Below are positions 34,030 to 44,749 of a DNA stretch of 64,000 nt, piece after piece. Origin of the DNA: Cydia pomonella (Eukaryota > Arthropoda > Insecta > Lepidoptera > Tortricidae); assembly GCF_033807575.1 (NCBI RefSeq), contig NC_084704.1, positions 33,023,968 to 33,087,967 of the forward strand, written 5' to 3'. The notes under the pieces are model-generated. The model was not told the origin of the DNA. It made no database searches and saw nothing but the letters and a program-made list of their open reading frames with translations. Both the position numbers and the translations under genes were made by a program. How positions within the stretch are numbered: position 1 is the stretch's first letter; every line of letters begins with the position of its first letter.

Positions 34030-34400
34030 GCTTTCTGATTACTGTTGGTTAAGACTCAAGTACATTGAGTCCTCTGCTTTCACTGTATATTCAAAGTCAT
34101 ATAATTAATTCGCAACTAAAGTTCTTTTCTACTTGTTAGAAGCCAGTCTTTTGAAGAAACTTGAGTCCATTTCAGAAACTGTTTTTTTTTACAAAAAATA
34201 TAATCCATTTTCTTCATTCAGAATTCAAGGGTTAGGTACACCATACAAGACCTAACGCTTATTTCCTCTACGATGGTACTAGTATTTAGATAAAACCTAC
34301 ATAAAAGTTGACAGTGTCTTTATTCGGAGGCTCGAGGCCTTATGAATCGCGCTTAAAAATGACTCAATAAAGGACTCGACTCTGGACTTCAAAGACTAGG
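34030..34400 (-). repeat. Unclassified repeat family U2, copy 1
   Basis: Read on the minus strand, it matches 52730-53330: shared blocks include gagtcgag, ttttaagcgc, gactccgaataaag-type sequence and gtaggttttatc, and in the other half ggactcaagt, taacaag and aaaagaactccag-type sequence. The 52 kb copy carries extra sequence between the halves. Class unknown. Confidence 0.6.
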
Positions 34401-35100
34401 AAGATTTTTTGCCATATAATAGTACACTCAACAAACAACTGGCCCCTTTATATAACCGCGCAGACGCCGACAGATAGACCGAACTCTATACGGCACACTC
34501 AATATCTGTAGATATAAACCGACTCTAACTCGAGTCCCTCGATGCGGAGTGTATTCCAGGTAGTCTACGAGCCGAGTGTCGAACAGTGAATCAAAGGCTG
34601 CACGTTAATATCTCGAGGGCGCCCCGACCCGCAGTAAATCTGATTATCCACTGACGTCACACCTCTCGAATATTAATCGTGCTCTCTCACTCTACCCTAA
34701 TAATCAACCCAACTATCAAAGGCTTTTAATTTCCCCGCCTAAAACGTTCTAGTTGGCAAATTACGCAAATTAATCGTCGTCCATTAATTCAGGTCTCGGT
34801 GTGGCCTCATATCATCGCCGTACAAAAAGGGTTCATTTACATTCGGCAATAAACGGTGTCTTGTCCTAACGGCCTAGTTACATTAATAATCTATTATCTT
34901 TATACTTGTTAGAGTTTATCTTGAATATTAAGGCTGTTCCCGTTTTGTAAAATGTATTTTCGTTTAAGGCGAAGCTCTGGCCGATTTGAGCAACTCACAT
35001 ATCTCCAATATACAAGAATTACTGTAAAATAACAAAATTGCGATAAAAATCGGAATGATGTCAAATGTCAATGGAAATATTTAACTCAGATGATAATACA
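34401..35100. other. Unassigned sequence
   Basis: No gene or repeat is recognised. Composition is balanced from about 34450 to 34870. Confidence 0.3.
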
Positions 35101-35105
35101 TATGT

Positions 35106-35195
35106 AAATTATTTGGTGTATTCCCATTATTTTGTCCCCGCCCCACGTGACCGCCGCCATACATGAGGCGGGGACAAGCAATACACAAATTATTT
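35106..35195. mobile_element. Small foldback of about 90 bp
   Basis: Left: aaattatttggtgtattc and tgtccccgcc. Right: ggcggggaca, agcaatacacaaattattt. The left arm carries a 9-base insertion relative to the right. Confidence 0.7.
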
Positions 35196-35439
35196 GCTTT
35201 CGTAACAGTACCTAGATCATCCAATTAAATCCGATTAATTACAATGAAATGGTGGAAATATGATGGATTACTTATTAATCATCTACCATATTTCCTGAAT
35301 ACAGCTTTTGGTATATTCAACTCCGCTAACGTCTTGTTTCTGTACATTAAAGCGGCCGCTGTGAAGCTCCAAAGTAGTCACGTTTTTTTCATTTGTAGTC
35401 TGCCTTTTTCGCACTTCAATTACCTTTATGCGTAAGCGT

Positions 35440-35603
35440 CATAGATGCGTCAAAAAATGTATAAAGATACGATATGGATTAGATATATCAGAGTTAAATG
35501 AGGCGTTTAAGTTTGAAGAAAATATACACACATCTAACATATCTAATCCATATCGTATCTTTAGAAAATGTTTGACGTATCTTAAAGTTCGAAGCCGGCC
35601 GAT
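35440..35603. mobile_element. Foldback MITE family G, copy 3
   Basis: Arms aaagatacgatatggattag and its complement ctaatccatatcgtatcttt surround a centre with tatcagagttaaatga. The right end tcttaaagttcgaagccggc is related to the ends of the copies at 26400 and 32006. The open frames on both strands here arise from the palindrome. Confidence 0.75.
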
Positions 35604-35887
35604 GGTAGATCTGTGGAGTAACAATTCAATATTGCCATTAGTTGAAGTTACTATACATTTTATATGCACACCAAGAGCTTTCGACCTGTAAAGCCTGACT
35701 AGTTCTATATGATCACGCGCGATATTGCGGAATTTCATTAGAACTAAATTTTTCATACTAAACTGAACTGTCACTCTATACATGAGAATAAAAGCGCCCG
35801 CTTGACAATGATCATATATTGCTGGTCGGGCTTAATATCAAATTGAAGACCATTTGATAAAAAAAAAAACGTGTCAACACATACGAT

Positions 35888-36128
35888 TTTAGACGGATCC
35901 CTTTTGTTTGATATAATTATTGAAAGTCATAATGCAGTGATTGTCAGATTATCATTAGTCATAATTCTGATTTTGGGAAGGTTATATCCTAAGGTTAGGT
36001 TAGGTTTGTTTTATAGCAATCCTAAAAACTTACGCGTTTCTGAGAAAAAGCAAATTATGACTGACGAAAATGCGGACAAACAATACTTTATGACTTAAAA
36101 CTTTATGAGAAACAATAGAGACCCGATT
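35888..36128 (-). repeat. Unclassified repeat family U1, copy 2
   Basis: Reverse-orientation copy of 22385-22645. It includes aggttaggttaggtttgttt and tacgcgtttctgag, the complements of blocks in copy 1. Confidence 0.75.
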
Positions 36129-36440
36129 TTGGATTTGTAAATACCATATACCAAGAAAATACACGGGTAAAATTTTTATTGGCAAACGTTTCCGTGCCTT
36201 ACTTGGCATCTACGCCCCTAGAGATAAGAGGGATGGGTTACACAATTATATACATAAAGTTCGCTCGATAGATCATAAGAAAAATCGGATCTTAAGTATA
36301 GATTTGATATAGATTGTATTTAACCTTTAGAGCTCGTTAATTATAAGATATAATATCATGTGAGATACAGCGAAAATCTTATACGAACCAAGCCTTCGAA
36401 AACAAACATACGCAGATACTCGATTAGGTCCCGTTTTTGT
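36129..36440. other. Unassigned sequence
   Basis: Nothing recognised in this 312-base interval between the repeat and the LINE tail. Confidence 0.3.
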
Positions 36441-36443
36441 AAA

Positions 36444-37110
36444 TATTCATATTCATATATTTATTGATAAAAGTAATTACACGTCCAAAATACTTACACA
36501 ATCGTATTACATTTAACTAAATGTAAATTGTAAAATTAAATCAATAAAATAAAATAAAAAACAATTATAATTATAAATCGAATGTCAGCAATGAATACAT
36601 TATAAAAATACAATAAATTATGACTTAATATTAAGATTAAAATAATTTGGTACATAAATAATTTCTCAAATAAAAATAAAATAACATTCTCGATTAAAAT
36701 ACTGTAAACAGGTATACACGCTTAGACTATATATTTGCATTATGTGTGTGCATCAATGACACCTTGTCGAAGAATTCGTCAATGGTGTAACAGGCCATGT
36801 CTACTTAATAATATTTTTTTTAGTTTATTAGAGAATGTGACGTCACTAGGGGCACCTCTTAAGTCGGCCGGTAATGCGTTGAATAGTTTGGCCCCGAACA
36901 CATTGACGGTTTTTTTGGCTTTAGCAGCATTATGGGGTGGGACCAGAAGAAGACCTCCACCGCGCGTGCTTCTGCCGGACTGCTGCTCACGAGTTTTATA
37001 CGAGCTGAGATTGTTTCTTATGTACTTACACGCTTCTAAAATGTAGACACTAGGTAATGTTAAGATTTTATGTTCAATGAATAAAGCATGTGCTGGATGA
37101 TCGTAAGGTT
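36444..37110 (-). pseudogene. CR1/Jockey-type LINE, C-terminal remnant
   Basis: On the minus strand from about 37100 the sequence reads PYDHPAHALFIEH, KILTLPSVYILEACKYIRNN, then VFGAKLFNALPADLRGAP, ending near 36770. The pattern of a conserved tLPSvYI block followed by FNaLP...lR is typical of the extreme C-terminus of CR1- and Jockey-like reverse transcriptases. A stop sits just upstream at about 37110, and the polymerase domain is absent, so the insertion is 5'-truncated. The 3' untranslated region continues to about 36444, where tcatatttattgataaaagt marks the tail. The plus-strand frame at 36735-37046 is its shadow. Confidence 0.75.
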
Positions 37111-37124
37111 ATTTATTAATAATA

Positions 37125-37256
37125 ATAGTGTAGTGTGGAGTATGCTCCCCTCTCACGTTACTTACTATATAAGCATGTAACCGACTTATTTAAGTAGTAT
37201 TACAATAAACATCATACAGACAACTTGTGTTTCCGTTACTCATCTCCCACATCACA
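37125..37256 (+). mobile_element. Possible solo or partial LTR with primer-binding-like end
   Basis: The stretch starts tgtagtgtggagtatgctcc, contains a TATA-like tactatataagc and an aataaa signal (tacaataaacatcat), and ends at cacatca, followed by tggcgaccttgccag at 37257, which resembles the primer-binding site following some insect Gypsy LTRs. No second LTR or coding sequence is present, so this is tentative. Confidence 0.35.
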
Positions 37257-37711
37257 TGGCGACCTTGCCAGTCGTGATTGTGGTGAGCGCGAGGCGCGAG
37301 TGAGTGTAGTCAAGGACTTCAAGGTTTTCCGAATTCCGTTTTTTTTTTCGGATGTATAAATTGGCGTGAAATTTAATAAGAATTGAGTACTAAATACAAA
37401 TATATTATCAAAAGCAATATTTTGCAATTAAACTACTTCAAACTTCCTCATTAATTGCAAACTCTGCGCGAATTCTCATTATTAGCAAATTTATTTTCAT
37501 TTTCAAATCGACTACGGAACCTTAACTAATGGTTTTCAGTATTCTTAGAAGACCTTTGTAATGGGATTACCTTTATTGAGGGCTTTATTGAATATTACGA
37601 GTTCCAAAGATTGGGGCAATTACACGGAACATAGATTAAACTAGATAAGGTACCTGCACTAAATAAGGTCCGGCATTTAAACGTACTCACTTCCAAAATT
37701 GCATACTTTTA
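37257..37711. other. Unassigned sequence
   Basis: No gene or repeat is recognised apart from a tcgactacggaacctt motif at 37507 related to a common dispersed repeat. Confidence 0.3.
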
Positions 37712-37713
37712 TA

Positions 37714-37793
37714 GAGTCTGTTCGGAAAGAGAAAAGTCGTGGAATGTATTGGACCCCATACATTCCGCGACTCTTCTCTTTCCGCACAGACTC
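37714..37793. mobile_element. 80-bp hairpin MITE with TA flanks
   Basis: Arms of about 36 bases (gagtctgttcggaaagagaa, gtggaatgtat) are near-exact complements with an 8-base loop tggacccc. TA lies at 37712-37713 and 37794-37795. It is short enough to fold as a single stem-loop. Confidence 0.85.
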
Positions 37794-37918
37794 TAAGTGT
37801 GAATGGGTTAAAATTTTGTGTCCATGTCAACTAGTACCATAGACAAAACTGCAAGTTTATATTAAACGAAAGACAACGTGGTTTTGCCACGTGGTTGTAC
37901 TAATGAGCATTGTGGAAA

Positions 37919-39255
37919 AATTCAATTCAATTCAAATATACTTTATTCATGTAGGCCTAGCAACAAGCACTTATGAATAGTAAGACAGTATTACATATAA
38001 TTATCTTAATCTAATTATCAGAGCAATTTATTGATGTTGTAAATATTATTCCATATATAATACTAATGAATATAATTCATAGATCAAATTTAATACTAAA
38101 ACTTTCACAAAATACAGTCATACAAAAAAAATGTATAAAAAATACTAGTCTAGATTGTTTCTAGAATAAATTCTAAATGTCAAACAAATATAATAAAAAC
38201 AACAAAGGAAATACATGCATTGGAATATCCATTTCATCATCATTATTCAAATATAATAAATAATTAATCATTTCGAATCACAATTAATCCCACGTTGTTT
38301 TATCATTCATGTAGTCTTGTGTGGTATAATAAGCTTTAGAAATAAGTTTACGCTTTACATGATTCTTAAATTTATTAATTGGTAACTCAGTAATACGGTT
38401 TGGAAGTTTATTATAAAATCTCACACAATTACCCATGAATGATTTTTTAATTTTATGGAGCCGAGTGAAGGGCACGGCGAGCTTATGTTTATTTCTAGTA
38501 TTAATATTATGAATGTCACAATTTTTCTTAAAATCGGCAATATTTTTATGCACATACAGAATATTCTCATAAATGTATTGACAGTGCACTGTCATGATGT
38601 CAATTTCCTTAAATTTACCTCTCAGTGAGTCTCTATGGTTCATTTTATATATTGCTCGAATAGCCCTCTTCTGCAGAACAAAAATGGTATTTATCTCTGA
38701 AGCACCACCCCACAGTAAAATACCATATGACATAATGCTATGGAAGTAACTAAAATATACTAATCGAGCTGTTTTGACATCAGTTAACTGACGGATTTTG
38801 CTTACTGCAAAAGCTGCAGAACTCAGTCTATTCGAAAGAGTAGCAATATGGGGACCCCACTGGAGTTTAGAATCTAAAGTTATACCAAGAAAAACTGTAC
38901 TATCAACTAATTCCAATTCCTCATCCTTCACAATGACACTTGTTTGTACATGCCTTACATTACTAGTGACAAACTTAATACATTTAGTCTTATTCTCATT
39001 TAACAATAAATTATTAACATTGAACCAATTTACTACTTTAGAAATAGCATCGTTTACATCATTGTAAGCTTGTTGCTGTCGTTTGACTTTGAAAATAAGT
39101 GAAGTGTCGTCTGCAAACAATACTATATCATGGTGGGTCTTTACAAGGAATGGCAAGTCATTTATGTAGATAAGGAACAGGAAAGGTCCCAATATTGACC
39201 CCTGTGGTACACCCATAGAGACCAATGACCCCGGTGATCGCTGTCCATTACCTTA
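37919..39255 (-). mobile_element. CR1/Jockey-type LINE, 5'-truncated
   Basis: A minus-strand LINE copy holding the last part of the reverse transcriptase (38284-39246) and a 3' untranslated region that ends at 37919 with attcaattcaaatatacttt. Homology begins only at the GNGQRSPGS segment just before the GVPQGS motif, so about half the polymerase and all of the endonuclease are missing, the usual result of incomplete target-primed reverse transcription. Confidence 0.85.
38284..39246 (-). pseudogene. LINE reverse transcriptase, C-terminal half
   Basis: The minus strand is open from about 39246 (GQRSPGS) to the stop at 38284. Counting from the leucine codon TTG at 39225 as residue 1, GVPQGSILGP is at 5-14 and FADDTS at 37-42, carrying the catalytic aspartates. 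A C-terminal region follows with DSTVFLGITLD, YFHSIMSYGILLWGG and a final FNKLPNRI-like FYNKLPNRITELP block. This order is standard for CR1/Jockey reverse transcriptases. The fingers and first catalytic aspartate are missing, so it cannot be active even though it has no stop. The remaining frame is intact, so insertion may be fairly recent. Confidence 0.88.
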
Positions 39256-39259
39256 TGTA

Positions 39260-40500
39260 CCAAGGCCCAAACAAATTTATATGCAGGGGGGTCACTTAAC
39301 TCTGCAGCTTACTGTACGAAATATTATCTTTTTTTCTGTTAAGTGTTTGGCATCCAGATCGACGTGTGGGCGCTACCACGCACAAATAAAGAATGAAGAG
39401 CGGAGCGGCCGCCGCACGCCGGTAAGCGGTAACCGGAGGTGGGCGGAAGTTGCTTTGACAGTTTTTATGTTAACAATGTTGTAACACTTTGGGGTATCCA
39501 CCCAGTGTTATAAACAGCTGAGTAGCATATTATATAGGTACTTTATAGGTTAGAAAATGGTATGTTTGTTTTGGTAAGATTTGGTAGTTGAAATGTCTTC
39601 GACACGGATGTCATAGTGGGTCAGTCAAGGACTGAGACCTGTAGTGATATTTTCAACTTTACATATACGCTTTTAGCCATATTGAGTGGACAAAACTTAC
39701 CGGAGCGGTAGGTCAGTCTGTGCGTTCACTCCGTTGCATTTTGCGCATCCATGTCGTGTTCCTGCGTTGTGCTAGGACACAGGCACTTTGTTTTCGTTGT
39801 GGTATATACATTTCACAATTGAAATACCTTTTAAAACATAGAAATACCACGTATGTATGATTTCGATAAAACCGAGCAGTTGTTTATTTCAGCGGTAGAC
39901 ACTGACGGCTGTCAATGTCATTTGGTTTTTTTTTTTTGTCCATGGTTCCGTAACAGACGGTCGGTCACACTTGTTGTACGACAGTAAACATATACTTGTG
40001 GTTCTTTTATCTTTTTATAATTTCCAATTATTAATAAAGTCCGTATTATTTGCTTCCCAAAATGAGTAACTCTTTTTATTGTTGATGTTTCGAATTATTC
40101 CGAGAGTCAAACCGGTCAGTCGCCGTATCCAGTGAATGGGAAGTTTTTCATTCATCAGTTTGTCTGTGGTTTCTCGGATTGGAATTTTGATAAATCATTG
40201 TTCGATCGATCTTCAAGATGTGAAGGATATTAGAAAATCTTTCGGCAATCAATCGTAGGGGTATGTAACCTACTTGAAGGTTTTATTTCCTAAAACTGTG
40301 GTAAATTCAAGTTAGTAATCGTTAATGTAATTTTGTTACAGCTCGTCCCAAAATGTGCATAATTTAGCGTCTTAGAGCCTACCTAAAATGGCGGCTGCTA
40401 ATCTTTTTCCTTCAATTTAACATAACTTGGTGAGTTTCCACACTTTTTAAATATATAAAGAAGGAAAGGCGGAGGTAGTGTGTCCTTTCGCAAATGGGTT
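39260..40500. other. Unassigned sequence, GC-variable
   Basis: No coding motif is recognised. Near 39390-39440 a CG-rich block (agcggagcggccgccgcacg) stands out. Several stretches could be old LTR or promoter sequence, but nothing confirms either. Confidence 0.3.
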
Positions 40501-41470
40501 AATATAGTGTTTTATGTGGATTTTCCAGCAAAACCTAATGTAACGTCAACCACCTCTTCGTTTTGTCACGCGGTCTGCAGGCGCCGTCGTTGGTATAGGA
40601 AATAATGGACCCGGCATAAACCCCGGTAAGTCATTTAATCGCTTCATTGCCGTAATTTAAATCGCGCTGTGCCTCAGTTTAAAATATAATTTTCTATAAA
40701 ACTAAACGTGTTAAAACATAATTTTTTTTAACCTAGAACATTTTCTTTGTTCTTAGGGTTTTTTCCTGGACCCTGGTTTTCTCTGGACCCTGGTTTTTTT
40801 TCTGGACCCTGGTTTTATAAGGCTGTGCCATCCGGTGGCAGCGTTCTTCTTGGCAGTGTCCGTGAAGTTAAGACTTTTATGATATACCTTTAGTTAAATA
40901 TGGACCCTTTACGCTGAACAGGTAACCTGTAATCCCTGTGAGCAATTGCTTACTGTTAAACATCCCCGGAGGTTGGGGCATAACTTTTACTGTAGACAGT
41001 GTTATGTTAGGAAGACAAATTTTGATATTGTTGTCCGTAGACACAGAGATGCCTATGATGTATTTAGTGTAAATTTCAAGAAATAGTGGTGTCACTAAGA
41101 AGGATTTAATATTACTTATTTATTAATAAATAACTCGTGTTGACCGTAGCGGGTCATATATATATTTAAGGAATAAAGGTGTGTATTAAATAAATTTGGG
41201 ATTTTCATTTGGATATGTCATGCGCTTGATGAGAGTAGTATCCTGGCGTCCTACCTTAAATTTTTGGATACCTATTCTCACTCCATAGTGGCCTGAACCG
41301 CGACCCTATCTATGATTGTAGTTAGCCGAAGGTATTTGTGAACTTTTCAGTAGTGAAGTTTGGTGAGTTCTGGATCACTCCATAGAAACACGTTTCCTTC
41401 TATGGAAACGGTCTTTAACAATAATAGAATCAGATCTTCTCCATATCCAGAGCTCACCCACACCTATTAC
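40501..41470. other. Unassigned; exon-like segment and triple tandem repeat
   Basis: At 40529-40625 a 97-base segment is bounded by a pyrimidine-rich acceptor-like ttttccag and a donor-like gtaagt, but all three frames contain stops. At about 40758-40815 tcctggaccctggttttt repeats three times. The remainder shows nothing recognisable. Confidence 0.3.
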
Positions 41471-41480
41471 AATGTGTTAT

Positions 41481-41772
41481 GGTTTTATGACCTTGACGAT
41501 CGTCTTGGTGACTGTACCCTTACCATGAGTCACTGACAGTATCAAAACTGACTTATACGGTATCGAGAACGTAATTTACTTTCTATACATCTCGCTCGCA
41601 CTTAATATATGCGAGTACGAGCGAGATATATACATAGAAAGTAAGCTACGTTCTCGATAGCGTTATGTCAGTGCCGAACTCGTGGTAGGCGTATGCATCT
41701 CACGCACGACGTTTATTGCCCCAATTGGCTGAAGCAATCTCCAAGGTCGTGTCAAAACGAGATCGAAAACGT
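41481..41772. mobile_element. Large foldback MITE family P, copy 1
   Basis: A long imperfect palindrome with arms of about 140 bases. Outer: ttatgaccttgacgatcgtc / caaggtcgtgtcaaaac. Inner: cggtatcgagaacgtaattt, actttctatacatctcgctc and their complements around a centre near 41613. Copy 2 is at 46181-46330. Confidence 0.78.
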
Positions 41773-41804
41773 AACAAGTTTGTTAATCTAGAATCGGCCT
41801 CGGT

Positions 41805-41872
41805 GGTTAGCACTACTAACTAGCACGTTATTATATCGCGGAATAACAAAGCAGTATTGTTGTTTTAATTAT
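41805..41872 (+). repeat. MITE family R, half copy
   Basis: Carries actagcacgtta, tcgcggaataacaaagca and gttgttttaatta, one arm of the foldback at 19528-19672. Confidence 0.55.
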
Positions 41873-42228
41873 ACGTATTTAAAGCCGAAACGTGCTTATT
41901 AAATTTGATCCGGTTTTAGTTGAAAATAGTTTGTTAATTTATTAAACGTAATTAAAACCAACTGAACAATATTAAAATAATATATTCTGATTCAGACGGC
42001 ACGAGGGTCATACTTCAAACGGTCAACTTTCCGCGTCCAGAGGGGAAAGTAACGGAGATATAAAAAAAATGACCTCTTTTTTTCATTATTTCACCACATA
42101 CTCGTAGTTTAACTGAGGCACGATTTCTTTTTAATTTATTTAAAGTTTTAAAGAATCAGTTAAAAATTCCTCCCATTTTTTTTACGAAATATCCCGAAAA
42201 AATCAAGTTATGCAACGAAAACAAGTAT
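41873..42228. other. Unassigned AT-rich sequence
   Basis: Nothing recognised. Confidence 0.3.
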
Positions 42229-42452
42229 ATGACGTCTGGCCTAGTGGGTAGACCCTGCCTATGAAACCGATGGTCCCGGGTTCAAATCCTGGTAAGGGCA
42301 TTTTATTTGTGTAATGAGCACGAATATTCGTTCCTGAATCATGGGTGTTTTCTATATACTTAAGTATTTATATATTATATTTAACATTGTCCCACAACAC
42401 ATGCCTTGAGAGCTTACTGTGGGACTTAGTCAATTTGTGTAATAATGACCTA
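42229..42452 (+). mobile_element. SINE family A, nearly full copy
   Basis: Starts tgacgtctggcctagtgggt with the A box intact and B box gggttcaaatcc. The head is a few bases shorter than in other copies and the final TTTA tail has diverged to cctatccactcac. Confidence 0.85.
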
Positions 42453-42905
42453 TCCACTCACGTGCTTAGTGCAACTGTCACTCTTAATTTATTATATTAT
42501 AATAATTATAATATTTATTCATTTATTGTATTTAATCTAATTGTTAGCGTATTAGCTAATGAATTGATAAAAAATACGGTTCCTGAATTTTGTCATAGTT
42601 TTAATAACAATAAAAAATGTGTTCAGAGCTTCATTCTATTTGATTTTTGATATTAAAGAAGTCAATACAATAATCTAAAACTAGGCACGTCAGTATACTC
42701 AAGTATAGTGAGTTTTAAAATGATTTTTTTACCAGAAATAAATTAAATCAATCATACAGAGAATTACATAAAGATAAGTTGCAGAGTATTTTAAACGTAG
42801 ATACATATTATTCTACAAAACAAATATCTTAGTAAAATACAAGCATGCAAGAACTTTTCATAAAGTATGTACATGTAAAAATAATCTACTTACAAATTTC
42901 TACAA
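42453..42905. other. Unassigned AT-rich sequence
   Basis: No gene is recognised; the 101-codon frame at 42345-42650 begins inside the SINE and is not a gene. Confidence 0.3.
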
Positions 42906-42911
42906 TTCGAT

Positions 42912-43300
42912 CCCTACTAATATTGTAAATGCGAAAGTAACTCAGTCTGTCTGTCTGTCTGTTTGTCTGTTTGTGTGTGTTTGTCTGACTGATTGTCTGT
43001 CTGTCTATTACCTCTCAATTTCAATTTCAATTGATTTATTTGCAACCAAGTACAAAACACATACAACTTAATGCTAGGTGTACAGTACGTGGACCCTGAT
43101 AGGGCGCAGCAAAACCTTATGGACTACATGAAACTAATAATATAACCGTTTAACATTAATAACATAATATTAAAGCGCTTAATATTTTAACCGCTGAACC
43201 GATTAAAATGAAATTAGAGGCGCGGTTAAGAGTACTACCTAATGTTATCATTGCACGCAGACAAAGTCGCGGGCGGAAGTTAGTAGTTTATAACTGAATT
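42912..43300 (+). repeat. Helitron-like dispersed repeat, copy 1, interrupted by a LINE tail
   Basis: The left part, tactaatattgtaaatgcga with a tctg-rich microsatellite (42950-43010), and the right part, accgctgaaccgattaaaat, then aaagtcgcgggcggaagtta, are halves of a very common lepidopteran repeat often regarded as a non-autonomous Helitron. A reversed, unbroken copy is at 49363-49548. The class is from memory, not shown by termini here. Confidence 0.65.
43013..43185 (-). mobile_element. LINE 3' end inserted in the repeat
   Basis: The run tctcaatttcaatttcaatt precedes gatttatttgcaaccaagta, the mirror of a LINE tail. It separates the two parts of the surrounding repeat. Confidence 0.6.
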
Positions 43301-43571
43301 GTTCCAATTTTTTCGATCTACTGCCTGTTGGATTGAAATAAATTATTTCAAAAACGAAAATACAAAAACTGATGGTTTTGTTTAATTGAATCAGCAGGTT
43401 CACCAGTGCCAGGGGCGCACGTATTATTTAAAAATAATACAGGTTGAAGCTTGGAAGAAATGAAAATGATTTAAAGTACTGACTCATTGTTTATTCTTGT
43501 CATTATTTATTCTTACAATACAATATCTGCATGAAATAAATAAATGTATTTAAATAATACATTATATACAA

Positions 43572-43850
43572 TTTGACGACCGGTCTGGCCTCGTGGGTAG
43601 TGACCCTGCCTATGAAGCCGATGGTCCCGGGTTCAAATCCTGGTAAGGGCATTTATTCGTGTGATAAGCATGGATATTTGTTCCTGAGTCATGGGTGTTT
43701 TCTATGTATTTAAGTATTTATAAATATTTATATATTATATATATCGTTGTCTAAGTACCCTCAACACAAGCCTTATTGAGCTTACTGTGGGACTTAGTTA
43801 ATTTGTGTAATAATGTCCTATAATATTTATTTATTTATTTATAATATTTA
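43572..43850 (+). mobile_element. SINE family A, full-length copy
   Basis: Almost identical to 7343-7614: the A box differs by one base (tggcctcgtgg), the B box is gggttcaaatcc, the body is complete and the TTTATTTATTTATT tail is intact. The close match suggests recent activity of the family. Confidence 0.9.
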
Positions 43851-44094
43851 TATTTATACAATGGTATTACAGTACCTATAGTATAAATACAAATACTTAT
43901 ATACTTCTAAGTTGATATTAAAAAATTTATATATTCGATTCGATTAAGCATAATTAACATATTTATGCAGTATATTTGATTAGATTAATTTATTACATAA
44001 GCATACATTTACATAAATATATACATTTTACATAATGATAGTGAATAATTTATTATTTTGGAAGTTTTAATGTCAACAGTGGTAATCATCATCA
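43851..44094. other. AT-rich filler
   Basis: Very AT-rich, with repeated tatttat and acatttacataa motifs; no element recognised. Confidence 0.3.
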
Positions 44095-44215
44095 TAATCA
44101 TTATCTCAGCCATAAGACGTCCACTGCTGAACATAGACCTCTACATGTACTGGTTAGAAGCGACCCACATCCAGCGTCTATAAGGATTCCTAGTTGACTA
44201 CGGAACCCTAAAAAT
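44095..44215 (-). mobile_element. RTE-type LINE 3' fragment and dispersed repeat end
   Basis: A tcatcatcataatcat run and cataagacgtccactgctga, then catccagcgtct, match the 3' end of RTE LINEs common in moths. It is followed immediately by attcctagttgactacggaa, the end of the repeat also seen at 2935-3190. Confidence 0.6.
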
Positions 44216-44740
44216 GATAAGAATTATACATTAGTACGATATTTTACCTGTCTGTCATATATTTAAAAATATTTTTAATAGGTACCATTTAGTTTTTACG
44301 ACATTTATTTGATTAGTTACGAGATCAAAACTAGAAATCTAATAGATAATAAAAATATTTTTATGAAAGTAATATTAGTTACAAAATAGAATAGAAATAC
44401 TTTATTTACACTTTATTATTATAGTTATTATGGAACTAATTGGTTTAATGACTATGATTATCTAGGGATCTTTAAAACTTAAATATGTTTGCTTATGTTC
44501 TTAAATAAAAACTTTTAATGGAATGAACATTGTTTTAAATAAGATAATCAAAACGAACATATAAAATCTTTTTAAGGCATTTTATATTTGACGTACATAT
44601 ATGCATATATATTACTGAAAACGGCTCGAATTTAACTGCAATTAAAATGATAATCAAACGTTTAATAAATCGACCCTATTTCAAGCTACATGCTGTATAA
44701 ATCCAGCACTCGAAATTTAATTGAACGTCCGCATCTCCAC
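44216..44740. other. Unassigned AT-rich sequence
   Basis: A possible minus-strand LINE tail lies at 44390 (tagaatagaaatactttatt). Nothing else recognised. Confidence 0.3.
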
Positions 44741-44749
44741 TCGAGCGAC

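Noticed and set aside
35428..35783. Opposite-strand frames of 87 and 114 codons
   Set aside because: They span the palindromic MITE at 35440-35603 and share its arms.
42950..43010. CRISPR-like short repeats (tctg run)
   Set aside because: It is a tetranucleotide microsatellite with no spacers in an animal genome.
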